Assembly (NCBI GenBank): GCA_018907035.1
Contig: JACCIC010000178.1
Coordinates: 248,001-312,000 of the forward strand
DNA length: 64,000 nucleotides
Source of the DNA: Sycobia sp. Sy_11
Taxonomy: Eukaryota > Arthropoda > Insecta > Hymenoptera > Epichrysomallidae
Direction of reading: 5' to 3'
Of this stretch, positions 35,509-46,595 are shown piece by piece (positions within the stretch are counted from its first letter, which is position 1; every line of letters starts with the position of its first letter). The notes under the pieces are model-generated. The model was not told where the DNA came from, did no database searches, and worked only from the letters and a program-made list of their open reading frames with translations. The position numbers and the translations under genes are program-made.

Positions 35509-36840
35509 TGAAAAAATAATTTCTAATATCAAGTAAATATTACTTGATTTAAGAAATTTATGCGATTGTTCTGTACCAAGTAAATATTTTCTTTAACGAA
35601 GTAATTGCATAAACTTAAACCGAGTAAGTAGTTACAAAAATAATGCTTATATTTTTTCAACAACAGAACACAAATATTGGGAATTAAATGAATATTTTCT
35701 TATTTTGAGAAAATATATACTTAAACCAATATATTCAAATTTAATATCAGGAAAATAAATTCTTATTATTTAAATATCTCCTAGATTGTAGTCCAGATTC
35801 TTTACAATATGGGTGGCTGAGATTGTAAATTAGATAAATACGTTCTTATCTTAGGAAAATATTTTCTTGAACCAGTAACCGAAGTTTTTCAATATAAAAT
35901 TTACTTATTTGATTTAGCCAACAAAATTATGTGAATATATGCTTGGATTAAGAATTCCATTAGTTTACTCAAGAAGTTTAATTTAAAATCGATTGCTATG
36001 TTTAAAACAATAATTATTTGAAATACGTTTTTATTTTCTAGAAACATAAAAATTCCAGTATGTTAAATTTTTAAAAGTAGTGCATAGTATCTTGATTCAA
36101 AGATTTTCTTGACTTTAAAAATCAAAAGCGTAAACTAAGCGAATGATTTCGTGAATTCTTGTACAATGTATACATTAATTTACTTTTATTAGATTTATTT
36201 CATCACATTAAATTTTAACTTAACATTATATTATTTGATTAAAGTCTCATAATTAATTTATTTCGCTTAAAAAAACTTCGACCTCACCGGGATTCTATCC
36301 GCAGACCTTTAGACTCGCAAGCTAACACCTTATTAATTACGCTATCACAGTGCACTGTGGACAATTATAAAAATCTTATATATCAATTTTAGATCTCTTA
36401 TAGTTATATATTATGAAATTAATTTATGGATTCCAATGAATAGTATATGCATTTATATATAATATATACTAATATTATAGCAATTTATATATCTTTTTGC
36501 TTTTAAAACGTGATTTTCCACATCCAGATAATATTTTCATTAATTAAATCATAATACGTATACGAAATTGAAAAATAATTCATTTTTGTATTTGTATCAC
36601 AGAAAAAAAATCGCTCTCATATCAAGTCAATATTTCTGTGTAATTAAAACAATTAAGTTAAAAAAATTTTTTAAAAACTAACATGTATATTTAGAAATTA
36701 ATTATGCTTTACGTATATATATACTATATATATGAATAAAAGATATTAAAAGAAATTCCTTATTGAAGAACTCATTCGCTTCAATTCAAAATTACAGGAG
36801 AACCCAGTTCTCAATATTACCCATTTTTGTACTATAGTGT
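34849..36840. other. AT-rich intergenic sequence with one (TA)n tract
   Basis: About 2 kb of AT-rich DNA, TA tract at about 35467-35509. Apart from the tRNA-like remnant at 36284-36358, no feature is supported. Confidence 0.55.
36284..36358 (-). pseudogene. tRNA-like remnant
   Basis: On the minus strand, GATAGCGTAATTAATAAGG resembles an A-box and GGATAGAATCCCGG resembles the T-arm/B-box. No full cloverleaf can be built by eye. It could be a tRNA pseudogene or a worn SINE head. Confidence 0.35.
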
Positions 36841-36868
36841 CAAAAATTAAATAAAAATCTTTACAGTT

Positions 36869-38025
36869 ATGCCAGAAAGGTGTGTAGATGAAATGGTGGA
36901 TGTTTTTAATTCCATCCATGATAGAATTAAATATACAAAGGAATTAGAATCAGATAATAAATTAAGTTTTTTGAACGTCAATGTTATTAAAGTTACTAAT
37001 AACAGAGTAAAATTAAATTGGTACAGAAAACCTACATGGTCAGGTAGATTGTTAAATTTTAACTCGCACCATATCTTCGGAAACAAGATAAGTACTGTAA
37101 AGGGACTTGTCGACAGAGCAATCAAATTATCACACAGAGATTTTAGAAAAGATAATTTAAAATTAGTTAAAGAGATATTCATTAACAATAATTATGCAAT
37201 AGACTTTGTGGATAAAATGATTGCAGAGAGAGTGGATCAGATTTATAATAATGCTAGAGAACATAATATGGAAAAGAAGGCGAATAATAATAAAATCGTG
37301 GTATTATCATATGTAAAAGGGTTATCGGAAAGATTTAGATGTGCATTTAAAAAACATAAGATTCAAGTGTACTTCAGAAACAATAATAATATTAGAAAGC
37401 TATTTAATAATTGTAAAGATAAAGATGATAAAGGTTTGAAAATAGGAGTAGTATATAAAATAAATTGTAAAGATTGTGACAAATATTATTTTAGACTAAC
37501 GTGAAGGTATCTAAAACAAAGAATATATGAGCATCAATATAGCTTACGAAGCATGAATGGTACATCCGGGTTAAAAGAACATAGTTGAAACTTGTTACAT
37601 TCTTTCGACTTTGAAAATGTAAATATTATAGGGTGTATCACAGGGGATGCTACATTCCCGTATGTACACACCTATATTTAGAGCAATGGCTCACGGTGCG
37701 TTTCGTCTCGGGGTTACCGACTGGACTCATCAGTAAAGATTGTCGATAACTCCTGCCTTAGACGCGGTCATGTGGACCTGGTCAAGGGCTTATTTATTAA
37801 CCGGAGGCCTGTGTGGTCGCTCACGGGTTAACTAAGGTGCCAAGCTGCCCTCTGTTTGCAGACTTGGCATGTAGGTACCCAACAATATTTTGGAACATGG
37901 TATTAAGAATAAATTTCAAAGAGAAATTCTTGAAAATATTCATATTTTGAAAAATCCCAATAATGTAAATTTAATGTTAGAATCGATTAAATTGGACAAC
38001 ACTTATCATTCCTTATTAATATAGA
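36869..38025 (+). pseudogene. Penelope polyprotein C-terminal part (RT end plus GIY-YIG)
   Basis: The frame 36869-37504 begins near the RT thumb (DVFNSIHDRIKYT; LNWYRKPTWSGRLLNFNSHH; GLVDRAIKLSH) and leads to GVVYKINCKDCDKYY, the zinc and GIY-YIG start of Penelope endonucleases. It then stops; the GIY-YIG continuation (RIYEHQYSLRS) follows with breaks and resumes after the 256-bp insertion until about 38025. The RT catalytic part is missing, so only a 5'-truncated copy remains. Confidence 0.85.
37628..37883. mobile_element. 256-bp unclassified insertion in the Penelope copy
   Basis: Flanked by identical AATATT (37622-37627 and 37884-37889), and absent from the homologous site of the other Penelope copy near 50900, so it is a real insertion. 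It begins ATAGGGTGTATCACAGG and ends GTAGGTACCCAAC. It is GC-richer than its host. A related piece of its start (TGTATCACATGGATTCCTAT) occurs at about 52735-52768. No protein and no clear inverted termini; it may be a short DNA element or SINE-like unit. Confidence 0.78.
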
Positions 38026-38144
38026 ATTTGTATTTTGCATTTAAGTTAAAGAAAAAATTAGGTTCTATAAATGTTATACTAATAAATTTAGAGTGGGGAA
38101 GGGTTAAAGTTGCATGCTGGGTTTTTTTTTATTTTAATTAAGTT

Positions 38145-38173
38145 CCTGAGGATGATCCGTAGCTGTTCGAAAC
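38145..38173 (+). ncRNA. Hammerhead-like motif (degenerate)
   Basis: CCTGAGGATGATCCGTAGCT then GTTCGAAACG aligns column for column with the better copies at 46545 and 51148. Core changes suggest it is no longer active. Confidence 0.4.
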
Positions 38174-38503
38174 GTTGAACAAGAAAGTATCCTAAATCTA
38201 AGGTGGTGGGGGGCAGTCAGGTTGTCCTTTACTAACATAGAATAAGTACTTTTTTTTAATTTTACTTATTATTGTATTTTTATTTTTAATTTAATTTTAT
38301 TATTAATTTTATTATATTTTTATTTTTAATTTTCTGATATAAGTTATTGTAGTAATAAGTTTTATTTCAGATTCTACGGGGGTGATCATAAACAAGGACA
38401 GTCTGACTGTCATTATGTTAACTAATATATGATATTATAAAGACTGTAAGGTCGATAAAAATATTTATTAATTTAATTCAATACAGTCGACATAAGTACA
38501 ATT

Positions 38504-38935
38504 TTTATTTCTAATTTATTAAGCGGTCTATAAAAGTATGTTATATTTTAGAGAAATTTATTTTAAATATGGGTGGGTTATTAAAGAGCATTGTTCAAAA
38601 TGGATAAAAATGAATTTAGAGGCTATAACAATTAAGGAACAACTTACTTTTTTACTTCGATGTAAAAATCGAACATTTTTTCGACATATATAGATAAAAA
38701 TGTTCAAAATAAACATTTTTCTCCGAATTACAATAAAAGACTCTCTTATGATTTAGAAAGAAATATTTTTTATTTTAAAAACAAATTAATAAATTTACAA
38801 ATCAAATATAAAAATTATGAAATTTATTAATTATCAAAATCATTATTAAAAATAAAAGAATATTTATATATATACTTAGAAAATGATGAGTTAAAAGAAT
38901 TCTTTCTAGTTCAAAACAAACACTTTAATAATATA
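38504..38935. other. AT-rich spacer between Penelope A and mariner
   Basis: No coding or repeat signal was recognised. Confidence 0.5.
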
Positions 38936-40211
38936 CGAAAGTGGATTGATAAGTTTCCGGCCTGACCAAGAGATGGCGCCACTAGGCCTACTTTGAGGTG
39001 GCGTTATATAGTACCATCCTTAGATAGCTTGTAGCTATAGTTTGAGTTCGACCGCCATGTTAGTTTAGGTTTGAAAGCACGCTGAACAAGACGCCTCTGA
39101 GTTTTTTTCGTAAAAATGGAAAAGCTGGAAAATCGTGCTGTCATCAAATACTTTTATTTGAAGGGATTAACACCGAAGGCAATTAAAGGAGAGATGGACT
39201 CAACATTGGGGATATCCTCCCCATCATATTCAACCGTTAAGCAGTGAGTTTCCGAGTTTAAAAAGGGTCATGTGAGCACCTCTGATGAGCCTCGTTCAGG
39301 ACGCCCCATTAAGGTCACAACTCCAGATATGATCGAAAAATCCATCAAATAGTACTGAAAGACCGCAGATTAAAAGTGCGTGAGATATCTGAGACCTGTA
39401 AAATGTCATATGAAAGTGTACAAAATATTTTGCACCAACATTTGTATATTGAAAAGCTTTGTGCAAGATGGGTGCCGCGTTTACTAATAGTCGACCAAAA
39501 ATTGATTCGGAAGAACATTTCTACCGCCAATTCGGCCTAGTATAAGCGTAATCTAAGCGAATTTTTGCGTCGATTCGTAAGCGTTGACGAAACTTGGGCC
39601 CACCACTACACTCCTGAAACCAAACAACAGTCTAAACGGTGGATTGGACCAAGGGAACCAACCCCAAAGAAGGCAAAAACAATTTTTTCGGCGAACAAGG
39701 TTATGGCTACTGTTTTGTCGAATGTAAGAGGTATTATATACATTGATTACCTTGAAAAGGGTAAAACTATCACTGGTCAATACTACGCAGATTTATTGCA
39801 ACGCTTGAGCCACGAAGTGAAAATTAAACGACCTCATCTGGCGAAGAAAAAAATCTTGTTTCATCACGATAACGCACCAGCGCACACGTCAATCATTGCG
39901 TTGGCTAAAATCAACAATCTGAAGTTTAAATTGATGCCGCACCCTCCCTACTCTCCAGACCTAGCCCCGAGTGACTATTATCTGTTTCCTAACATCAAAA
40001 AATGGCTTCGCGGTAAGAGATTTGCGGACAATCAATAAATAGGTATTTTGAGGAGCTTTACGAATCAGTCTATAGAGACGGCATTACTAGACTAGAACAT
40101 CGCTATGAGAAATGTATCAGCCTTGGAGGAGATTATGTTGAGAAATCAAAAAGAAATTCTTAAAAACGTCGTTTTTCTTGATGAGGCCGGAAACTTATCA
40201 ATCCATCCTCG
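38936..40211 (+). mobile_element. mariner transposon, full length, 1276 bp
   Basis: Inverted termini share GGATTGATAAGTTTCCGGCC; TA lies on both sides (38934-38935, 40212-40213). Same family as 1-446. Internal transposase is broken. Confidence 0.92.
39116..40180 (+). pseudogene. mariner transposase (DD34D), broken
   Basis: Starts MEKLENRAVIKYFYLKGL at 39116. The DNA-binding part has a stop in place of Trp at KQ*VSEF and further breaks before 39560. The catalytic part is open at 39565-40038: SVDETWAHHYTPE (first Asp), LFHHDNAPAHTS (second Asp) and SPDLAPSDYYLF (third Asp, 34 residues after the second). All three catalytic residues are kept, but a stop after FADNQ cuts off the last part, which continues to a segment encoding YEKCISLGGDYVEK near 40110. 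Dead. Confidence 0.9.
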
Positions 40212-40224
40212 TATATATTGCGCA

Positions 40225-40436
40225 TGAATAGCACTGAAGCGTTAGTTTTAATAAATAAAAATTATAAATACCTGCTGGTAATTATAGATGCATTTATAAA
40301 GTATACGTAAGTGCTTGCAACAAAATTTACAAATACCGAGGTGGTTCTGGATAAATTAAAAATTATTCAGCAACACTTGTGATATCTACATCGAATTGTT
40401 ACGCATGAAGACGGCCTTCATGTTAGTAAGTTTTTC
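40225..40436 (+). pseudogene. Integrase fragment (retroviral/gypsy type)
   Basis: One frame with two stops reads KYLLVIIDAFIKYT, NTEVVLDKLKIIQQ and HRIVTHEDG. This matches the start of an integrase catalytic core: Asp in IDAF, and the second Asp region RIVTD altered to RIVTH. No other part of the parent element is present. It is squeezed between two mariner termini. Confidence 0.68.
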
Positions 40437-40468
40437 TTGGTCAGGCCGGAAACTTATCAATCCACCTA
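40431..40468 (+). repeat. Extra mariner terminal sequence
   Basis: TTGGTCAGGCCGGAAACTTA and onward to ATCCACC reproduces the reverse complement of the 5' end of the mariner at 38936. It is a detached end without an element behind it. Confidence 0.75.
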
Positions 40469-40554
40469 AAGCACGAGAAAAGAAATAAACTGAAAAGTAA
40501 ATTTAAACTTTTGAATTATTTTTAACATTATTTTTAATGTTCTGGTATAATTTT

Positions 40555-40700
40555 TTTAAGTAGTAAGTTTTATTTCTGATTCTGCGGGGGTGATCATAAA
40601 CAAGGACATTCTGACTGTCATGATTTTAACTAATATATTGTATTGCAATGACTGTAAGACCGATAAAAATATTTATTAATTTAATTCTATAGTGTACAAA
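40555..40700 (+). repeat. Penelope 3' noncoding fragment
   Basis: Matches 38350-38490 with few differences: GCGGGGGTGATCATAAACAA, then the palindrome region with one change, then GACTGTAAGACCGATAAAAA and TATTTATTAATT. Confidence 0.75.
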
Positions 40701-42037
40701 TCAAGATTATTATATTGTTAAATTTTGAAATCAATATCTCGAAATAAGGAATTGAGTTCTTGAGAGAAATTAATTAAGAAGCAATCAATTTCTTGCAGTC
40801 TAAAAATATTAGATATAATTAGTAAATATTGATTAAATGGTAATTAATAAAATTCTCTGCGTTCGAATATTAATTAAATATATCCTTATTTTGAGAAATA
40901 AGTGATATTTTATATTTATATTTGATCTTTTATATTATATTTAATATTTTTCATTGTCAACTGAAGAGTAGTAAATTTGTTTTTTAAAGTATAAAAAGTA
41001 AGGTTGTTCTTTTCTTAATTTATGAAACCAATATCTCAATGTAAGAAATTAAGATCTTGAAAGTAATTATTTATCCAATTAATCCAATTATTCGTTTGAA
41101 ATATGCATGTTTGTATTTTAAATAAATAGAATTTGAATAAATATTTGTTGAATTGAAATCAATACACTTTTACTTTTACGAAATTGACTCATTTGCAATT
41201 AAGCCTTTTTTCTGTGTTTAGTACGTTGTAAATTATGTTATGAGATAAAATCAAGTTTATATAAAATTTTAGTCTTATTCTTCAGTTTTTCACAGAAAGT
41301 AAAGCAAATTATAAGATAATGACTGTCACCTACATGATTTTATTCTATACTGTTTCTAGTGCAAATAATATTTCTGGACAAAAATTCAACAATTCCGTCT
41401 CGGGGTCTCTAAACGGTTCCTTGCATATATTCAACACAGGAACATGCGTATACATTTTTCTCGGGAAATACTGTTTGTAAAGACGAATTCGATAGAATAA
41501 AAAAAAATGTATATTTCATGGTCCAGATAGTGTAATTGCAATAACTATATGTTTATGTATTTTGAATGCATAATTTTATTTTGTCTTTTTACTTCTTACT
41601 TAAAATAGTTAATGTATTATATTTAATATGGAATGTTTCTCTATTTAACAAAAACATTTATATTACAACAAAATCGCTTTGATAAAATTAACTTAACATT
41701 GAGATAATCATGATGACCATTGCCAACAATTTATAGGCGCCAAAACTACTAAAAATAAACCGATCACTTTCAAATTTTAAATACGCATTCTATACGACCA
41801 GGATTAGATGATAAGATATTTGTTATTGCAAATTTAATAACAAAAAAAAAAACAAATTGATGACAACATAGCTAGTTGCATGTATATCGGTAGACTGCCT
41901 GCTAGGCCTCGTACAACATGCGTGCAGATAGACAGGTAATAAACAGTGAGAGCAAATGAGAGAAAGAGATGAAACACTATAGAGGAAACTCGTGGGTGCA
42001 TGGTCTGGCATGGTCTGGCAACACCCACCAACATCGA
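40701..42037. other. AT-rich sequence upstream of the Kelch-like gene
   Basis: No coding signal. A short direct repeat, ATGGTCTGGC, occurs twice at about 42000-42018. Confidence 0.5.
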
Positions 42038-42115
42038 GTAATCCATGTTTTTTTTTTTTTTATTGAGCTTACCCAAGCCTATAAAAAGACTTATACAGCT
42101 ATGGTAATCCATGTT
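42038..42115 (-). mobile_element. Short retroposed insertion with poly(A) and 12-bp duplication
   Basis: GTAATCCATGTT occurs at 42038-42049 and again at 42104-42115. Between them is a T run and about 40 bp ending ACAGCTATG. On the minus strand this reads as a short 3' fragment with AATAAA, a poly(A) tail and target duplications: the signature of target-primed reverse transcription. The source RNA is not recognised. Confidence 0.6.
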
Positions 42116-43153
42116 AATCCCCTTGGATTTTTTTTTCTCTCCTCCCCCTCTCGCTCTGTTTCTCTCTTTCTCTCTTTTCCTCTTTTTCTGTCTCATCCAT
42201 ACAAGGTAGTTATGTGTTAAATATGATTATATATGATTCTGATACGATACTCCAAAAATATAAAAAGCAATCAAATAATTTTTGGAAAAGTTTACAGTAT
42301 ATAATTAGCAGTTGTTTCGAGATCTATTGAATTCGTAAACATAGATCAATTTCTAACAATGGCCATGAATATTGTCTCAATGTTAAGTTAAGTTAAGAAG
42401 CCGAGGCAATTACTAAACTCTGAACGATGGTGGATGTACTCTTGAGCACTAAAAATCTTAATTTTAAAAATTACTTACAGAACTAAAACATACTTTAAAT
42501 TTACTTTATACAAAAGTATAAAATAAGGCAAGGATGGTGTATTAGAAACTCTAATCATTTAAAACTATTTGTAACGTAACAAATATTTTTTGCTCTTCAA
42601 ATAAACCTAACTGTTGATTTCAAACAGATGATTCTTTCAAAAATATTCATTCGTTTTAAATATGTATGTTTTTGTTTCAAAAAAATAGAATTTAAATGAA
42701 TATTTGTTAGACTGAAATAAATACACTTTTAGGAAATAGCCAGTTTTCCTTAAAGTTGTCGCAGGTTTGAAAACGTTGAGCTGCTTGGTAGTTGCTGCTA
42801 TGTGTGTGTGTGTGTGTGTTTTTGAAAATAAAATTTATTTTTTAGCGCTGCCAGTATAAACTGTTCAGCTTTTATTGCACCCCGCTACCAGCCTATTGTC
42901 TCATCAAGCTTTCCCCCCGCACGCACCGAAGACAGCGGTCGCCCTCCTCGATCGTATCATCGCACGAGCTCAAAAAACATCTGGAATATTGCACGAAACG
43001 GTCAGTACCTGGCTTAGGCCACCAGAGGCCCTCGTTATACATTATATACCGTTTTTAGTTGAAAATTTTTACTGCACTTTCGCCCATAAGTATCAACGAT
43101 CTCTCTTTATTATCTCTGCTTGTTGTCTTATGTATGATTGATGCGATGACAAG
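42116..43153. other. Region upstream of the Kelch-like exon
   Basis: A pyrimidine-rich stretch at 42125-42195 is followed by AT-rich DNA. From about 42845 the sequence becomes less AT-rich, and 42845-43153 may be promoter or 5' UTR of the gene starting at 43154. A (TG)n of about 18 bp lies near 42803-42820. Confidence 0.4.
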
Positions 43154-43390
43154 ATGGAAGGGGATATTACAGTTACGGATTCATGTTCCTTGCGGGATAA
43201 ATGCAAGACAGGGAAGTCTTTGGTTTCACTGCCTACCTCTATTTCACTATCGACTACTGCAAAAATTGTATGCGGTGCCAGTCTAAGTGATAAACAGGTT
43301 GTTTACCAGAACCCGGGCCACTGCGTCGACAGCTTTCCCACATTTGAACACATCAGGCGTCAAGGCAAACTCTGCGATGTAACACTTAAG
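43154..43390 (+). CDS. KLHL18: KLHL18-type BTB/Kelch protein, first coding exon
   Basis: ATG at 43154 opens 79 codons (MEGDITVTDSCSLRD...) ending in FEHIRRQGKLCDVTLK, exactly at AAG|GTACAT, a usable phase-0 splice donor. The motif IRRQGKLCDVTLK is the start of the BTB domain in Kelch-like 18 proteins, where the next residues (a Val/Ile, then GD and FSAHRIVLAA) would be on the next exon. KLHL18-type proteins are substrate adaptors for Cullin-3 ubiquitin ligases; BTB binds the cullin and C-terminal Kelch repeats bind substrate. The first 60 residues are low-similarity, as expected for this family's N-terminus. No later exon is recognised up to 64000, so either the first intron is very long or I missed short exons. 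This is the only convincing host gene here. Confidence 0.75.
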
Positions 43391-45178
43391 GTACATGATA
43401 TAGTTTCTGGTACAGATACAGTTCTCGTTAATATCAATATTTCAATTCAATTAACATATGAGAAGATTTGATGCAAATATTATTTGCTTATATTATAATA
43501 ATACATAAGTTATTTCTATGTTAACATACGTAAAAACTGACTGGATATTATAGTTAATAATCCCCACTAGTCTAGAATTAAATAATTGACTACATTTGTA
43601 AGATGAAAAAATGATTTTCTTACAGTTTTTGTTTTTAAGAGGATGTTCTATTATTTATTAAAAAATATGTACATATTTTAATTATTGTCATTTCAAAAAG
43701 TTAGAAAAAAATATTTGAATGAAAAAGCCAAAACTAATTGAAATATAACAAATCTTACACAAGTTCAAAAAAAATTGCCTTGTGTTGTGTAGCAGAACTT
43801 GAGGTAATTCTAGTTTAAATTTAATGTGATTGTGAACAGACCTATAGAAATATTATATTATAGAAATATACCTAGAGAAGTATTAATTTATATGTCAAAT
43901 AATATATTTGCAAAATTTTAGATCGATTGACCTCTTACAAAATATATTCATTCAAAATATCGTATTTTTTTACTTATTTATTATTAAGGTAATGTTAACA
44001 AGAAAATAAAAATAATTATTACTTGATATAATGCATAGTTCATATTTTCAAAGATTACATACTTTTTTGTATTCAGCTTATATGAAATTATATAGCTCTA
44101 TACAAAAGAGAATTATTGTATCTTTCTCATATCATTCATTTTTTTCTTTATCATTTATACATAAATTAAAGAATTTTGATTATGTGATGATATATGTACA
44201 TTATTTGTTCTTATAATTTAATAATATAATATTATTATATACAAACTAAATTATAAAGTTTATAAAATTTAATCAGAAATATCTGATATATACATTGTAG
44301 AAAATTTTCTTTAAAAGTACTTTGTACAAAAGTATAAGATAAAGTAAGTATGGTATATTATACTTCCTATTTATTTAAGTTCTTTTGTACAATGTATTAT
44401 ATTTATATAAGTGAAAAATTTATCTAATTAGGCTTCATAGTCAATTATTTAATTATTTCATATTTAAACAAAAAAAAGTATTGAAATTAATTTTTATTGA
44501 ATCAAATAAAATTACACTAAGTAGCTTTTCTATTTGTGTAATCATTGGAGCCTCTTAAGTCAGTCATTTGAAAATCCTTTTAAATCAGTTTAAATCACTT
44601 GCAATAAATGCAATCATTTATAAAAAAATTAAACTCACTTTAATGAAATCACTAAAAAACGAGTTTTCAGTTCTAATAAATTATATTTTCCTATTATTTT
44701 TACTTAAGTACAATTTTTAAATTATCTTTTCTAATAAATAATTAGTAGTAATAGCTTATGAGAATACTGAAAATTGATGTAATAAATTTATTATAAAGTT
44801 ATGAACAAGTAATTAAGGATTTGATTAATGATGATTTCATCAAATGTTAATATTGTTGGCTCTTAAGCAAAGATCATAGTCATCTTACATGTGAGAAATC
44901 ACATGACATCAAAATAGTGAAATACGAAAATTTAACGACAATAATGTAAATTTATCTACTGACACTAAATTATATAATAAAAAAAACATAACAAAATATA
45001 TTTTAAAAAATTTATATAAATTTCACAATCTTGATGGCAAAAAACATTAAGATCATCTTTCTGTGGTTATGTAACTGGTTTTACTAATAAAATTTTGAAA
45101 TATTCAAGCAATTATGCATTGATAAGTAGGAATTCTAGACATATGACTATGCAAATATGGGTTTCAATACTTTCTTTT
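43391..45178. other. Presumed first intron, AT-rich
   Basis: Starts with the donor GTACAT at 43391. AT-rich, no recognised exon; short direct repetition of a GTACTTTGTACAAAAGTATAAGATA-type segment near 44320 and 42505 only. Confidence 0.45.
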
Positions 45179-45411
45179 GTTTAAATTACACATAATTTTT
45201 TTTTGTTATTTAATGTCACTCTATTTATGCTTCCAAATACGGATGCTAATCAGCGACGGAGGTCTATGATGTGTTTGTAAACAAAGCACATGTAAATTAT
45301 TACAGCGTTGCCTGTGTCAATCAGCCAAGACAGGGATTGGAACTCAGATCACTAAGTTACTAGTCCTTCGCTCTAGCGACCGAGCCATCGTAGGTTTCAA
45401 ATAAGACATAA
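45179..45411 (-). mobile_element. tRNA-derived SINE, copy A
   Basis: On the minus strand: head with an A-box (TGGCTCGGTCG) and a B-box-like GAGTTCCAATCCC, then a unique body (CATGTGCTTTGTTTACAAAC), then a poly(A) tail (T run at 45196-45204). Flanks 45179-45195 (GTTTAAATTACACATAA) and 45394-45411 (GTTTCAAATAAGACATAA) look like a diverged target duplication. Homologous to 61383-61571. Confidence 0.82.
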
Positions 45412-45462
45412 TGGCATATAATTATGAAAAATCAATGTATCTACATTATACTATCTTCAGGC

Positions 45463-45469
<7 letters not shown>

Positions 45470-45523
<54 letters not shown>

Positions 45524-45526
45524 CAT

Positions 45527-45561
<35 letters not shown>

Positions 45562-45655
45562 TGTATGTATATATCATACTTCATATCATATCATATCACA
45601 TCATATCATACTAATCATATCATATCATATCATATCATATCATATCATATCATAC
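45470..45655. repeat. (TA)n and (CATAT)n microsatellites
   Basis: TA tracts at about 45471-45516 and 45530-45558, then CATAT-rich repeats to 45655, forming the outer end of repeat X. Confidence 0.9.
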
Positions 45656-46463
45656 TAATTTATAAAGACAAAACGTGTTTTTGTTTGTACACAATAACCG
45701 AAAAAACTACTGAACCGATTGTTCTGAAATTTGACATATAGATTTTATATTATCTTGGGAAGGACATAGGCTATGTTTTTTATTGAAAATCGTTTCACTT
45801 TCATCAATAAATTAAGTTAATAGATTTAACAATCAGTTCCACCAGCGACCACTAGGTGGCATCTTGAATCACGAACATCAACTCAAAGTAGTCCGTTTCA
45901 AGTATTAATACCAGCCCAGCTCAAACGAATGTTCATATCCAACTTTGGGATTCGTATCTTAAAGAAGGTGTGACATTAGTCGGTATTACCATTTTTGTTC
46001 TTCAGATTAATCTGACACTACTCTTACACCTTACGGATATTTTTTGATTTTTGAACGATAGAAGACGATGTCCAGGTATGACGGGACGACTTCTACGGGG
46101 AATTTCGTGTTCGGTCGGTAGAAGACGATGTCCAGGTATGACGGGACTACTGCCACGGGGAATTTCATTTTCGGGCGGTAGAAGACGATGTCCGGGTATG
46201 ACGGGACTTGTAAATTTTATTTTCTCTTACATGAGAAAATCGTCTCTCTTTTTCTCTGTCTCTCCCTCCATCTCTCTGTCTTTTTTTCTCCTCTTATAAA
46301 ATGATTCTATATGCCAAATCATACTGAATATAGTTTGTGACGATAAATTATATTTTTGTTTTTATACATTATATTAACTTCAGAATTGTGACAAGAGACT
46401 GTTTTTTTTAGTTTGAACAAAAGAAATGATTACAAAATTGGGTTCTTTTACCAACTACCTTGA

Positions 46464-46467
<4 letters not shown>
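45575..46467 (+). repeat. Dispersed repeat X, left copy (contains a 60-bp minisatellite)
   Basis: Homologous in inverted orientation to 57187-57950. Shared blocks include ACTGAACCGATTGTTCTGAA, then GGACATAGGCTATGTTTTTT, GGTGTGACATT-like, TTCTTCAG...TTAATCTGACACTACTC, ATGCCAAATC and CCTTGAAAC before a TA tract. The left copy has three 60-bp repeats at 46050-46208 that the right copy lacks. No protein seen. Confidence 0.85.
46050..46208 (+). repeat. 60-bp minisatellite, 2.7 units
   Basis: TAGAAGACGATGTCCAGGTA recurs at exact 60-bp spacing (GAAGACGATG at 46061, 46121 and 46181). Each unit continues TGACGGGAC...ACGGGGAATTTC. Because 60 is divisible by three, an open frame with a 20-residue period results; it is not taken as a gene. 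Confidence 0.93.

Positions 46468-46528
<61 letters not shown>
46468..46528. repeat. (TA)n microsatellite
   Basis: Pure TA tract between repeat X and the Penelope terminal fragment. Confidence 0.95.
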
Positions 46529-46535
<7 letters not shown>

Positions 46536-46544
46536 ATATGAGTC

Positions 46545-46574
46545 CCTGATGAGGAGCCGTAGCGAGCTCGAAAC
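46545..46574 (+). ncRNA. Hammerhead ribozyme-like motif
   Basis: CCTGATGA, then GAGC-loop-GCTC able to pair as stem II, then GAAAC: the conserved boxes of a hammerhead core in the right order and spacing, though with one extra G between the first box and the stem. Hammerheads are known from Penelope-like terminal repeats. Stems I and III are not obvious by eye. Confidence 0.5.
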
Positions 46575-46595
46575 GTTGGACAAGTCTTCAATTAG

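Larger units (their letters stand above)
36866..38503 (+). mobile_element. Penelope-like element A (5'-truncated, interrupted)
   Basis: Contains the C-terminal part of a Penelope-type polyprotein, a 256-bp foreign insertion (37628-37883), then the 3' noncoding part with a hammerhead-like motif at about 38145-38173, TACTAAC at about 38213, and the palindrome GACAGTCTGACTGTC near 38399. The tail (CGATAAAAATATTTATTAAT, then CAGTCGACATAAGTACAATT) is shared with the copy at 50178-51483. Confidence 0.82.

Noticed and set aside
45411..45741. IYIYIY-rich frames
   Set aside because: Produced by TA and CATAT microsatellites.
46051..46299. Frame with three 20-residue RRRCPGMTG repeats
   Set aside because: Follows directly from the 60-bp DNA period; other loci of the same repeat show stops or other frames.
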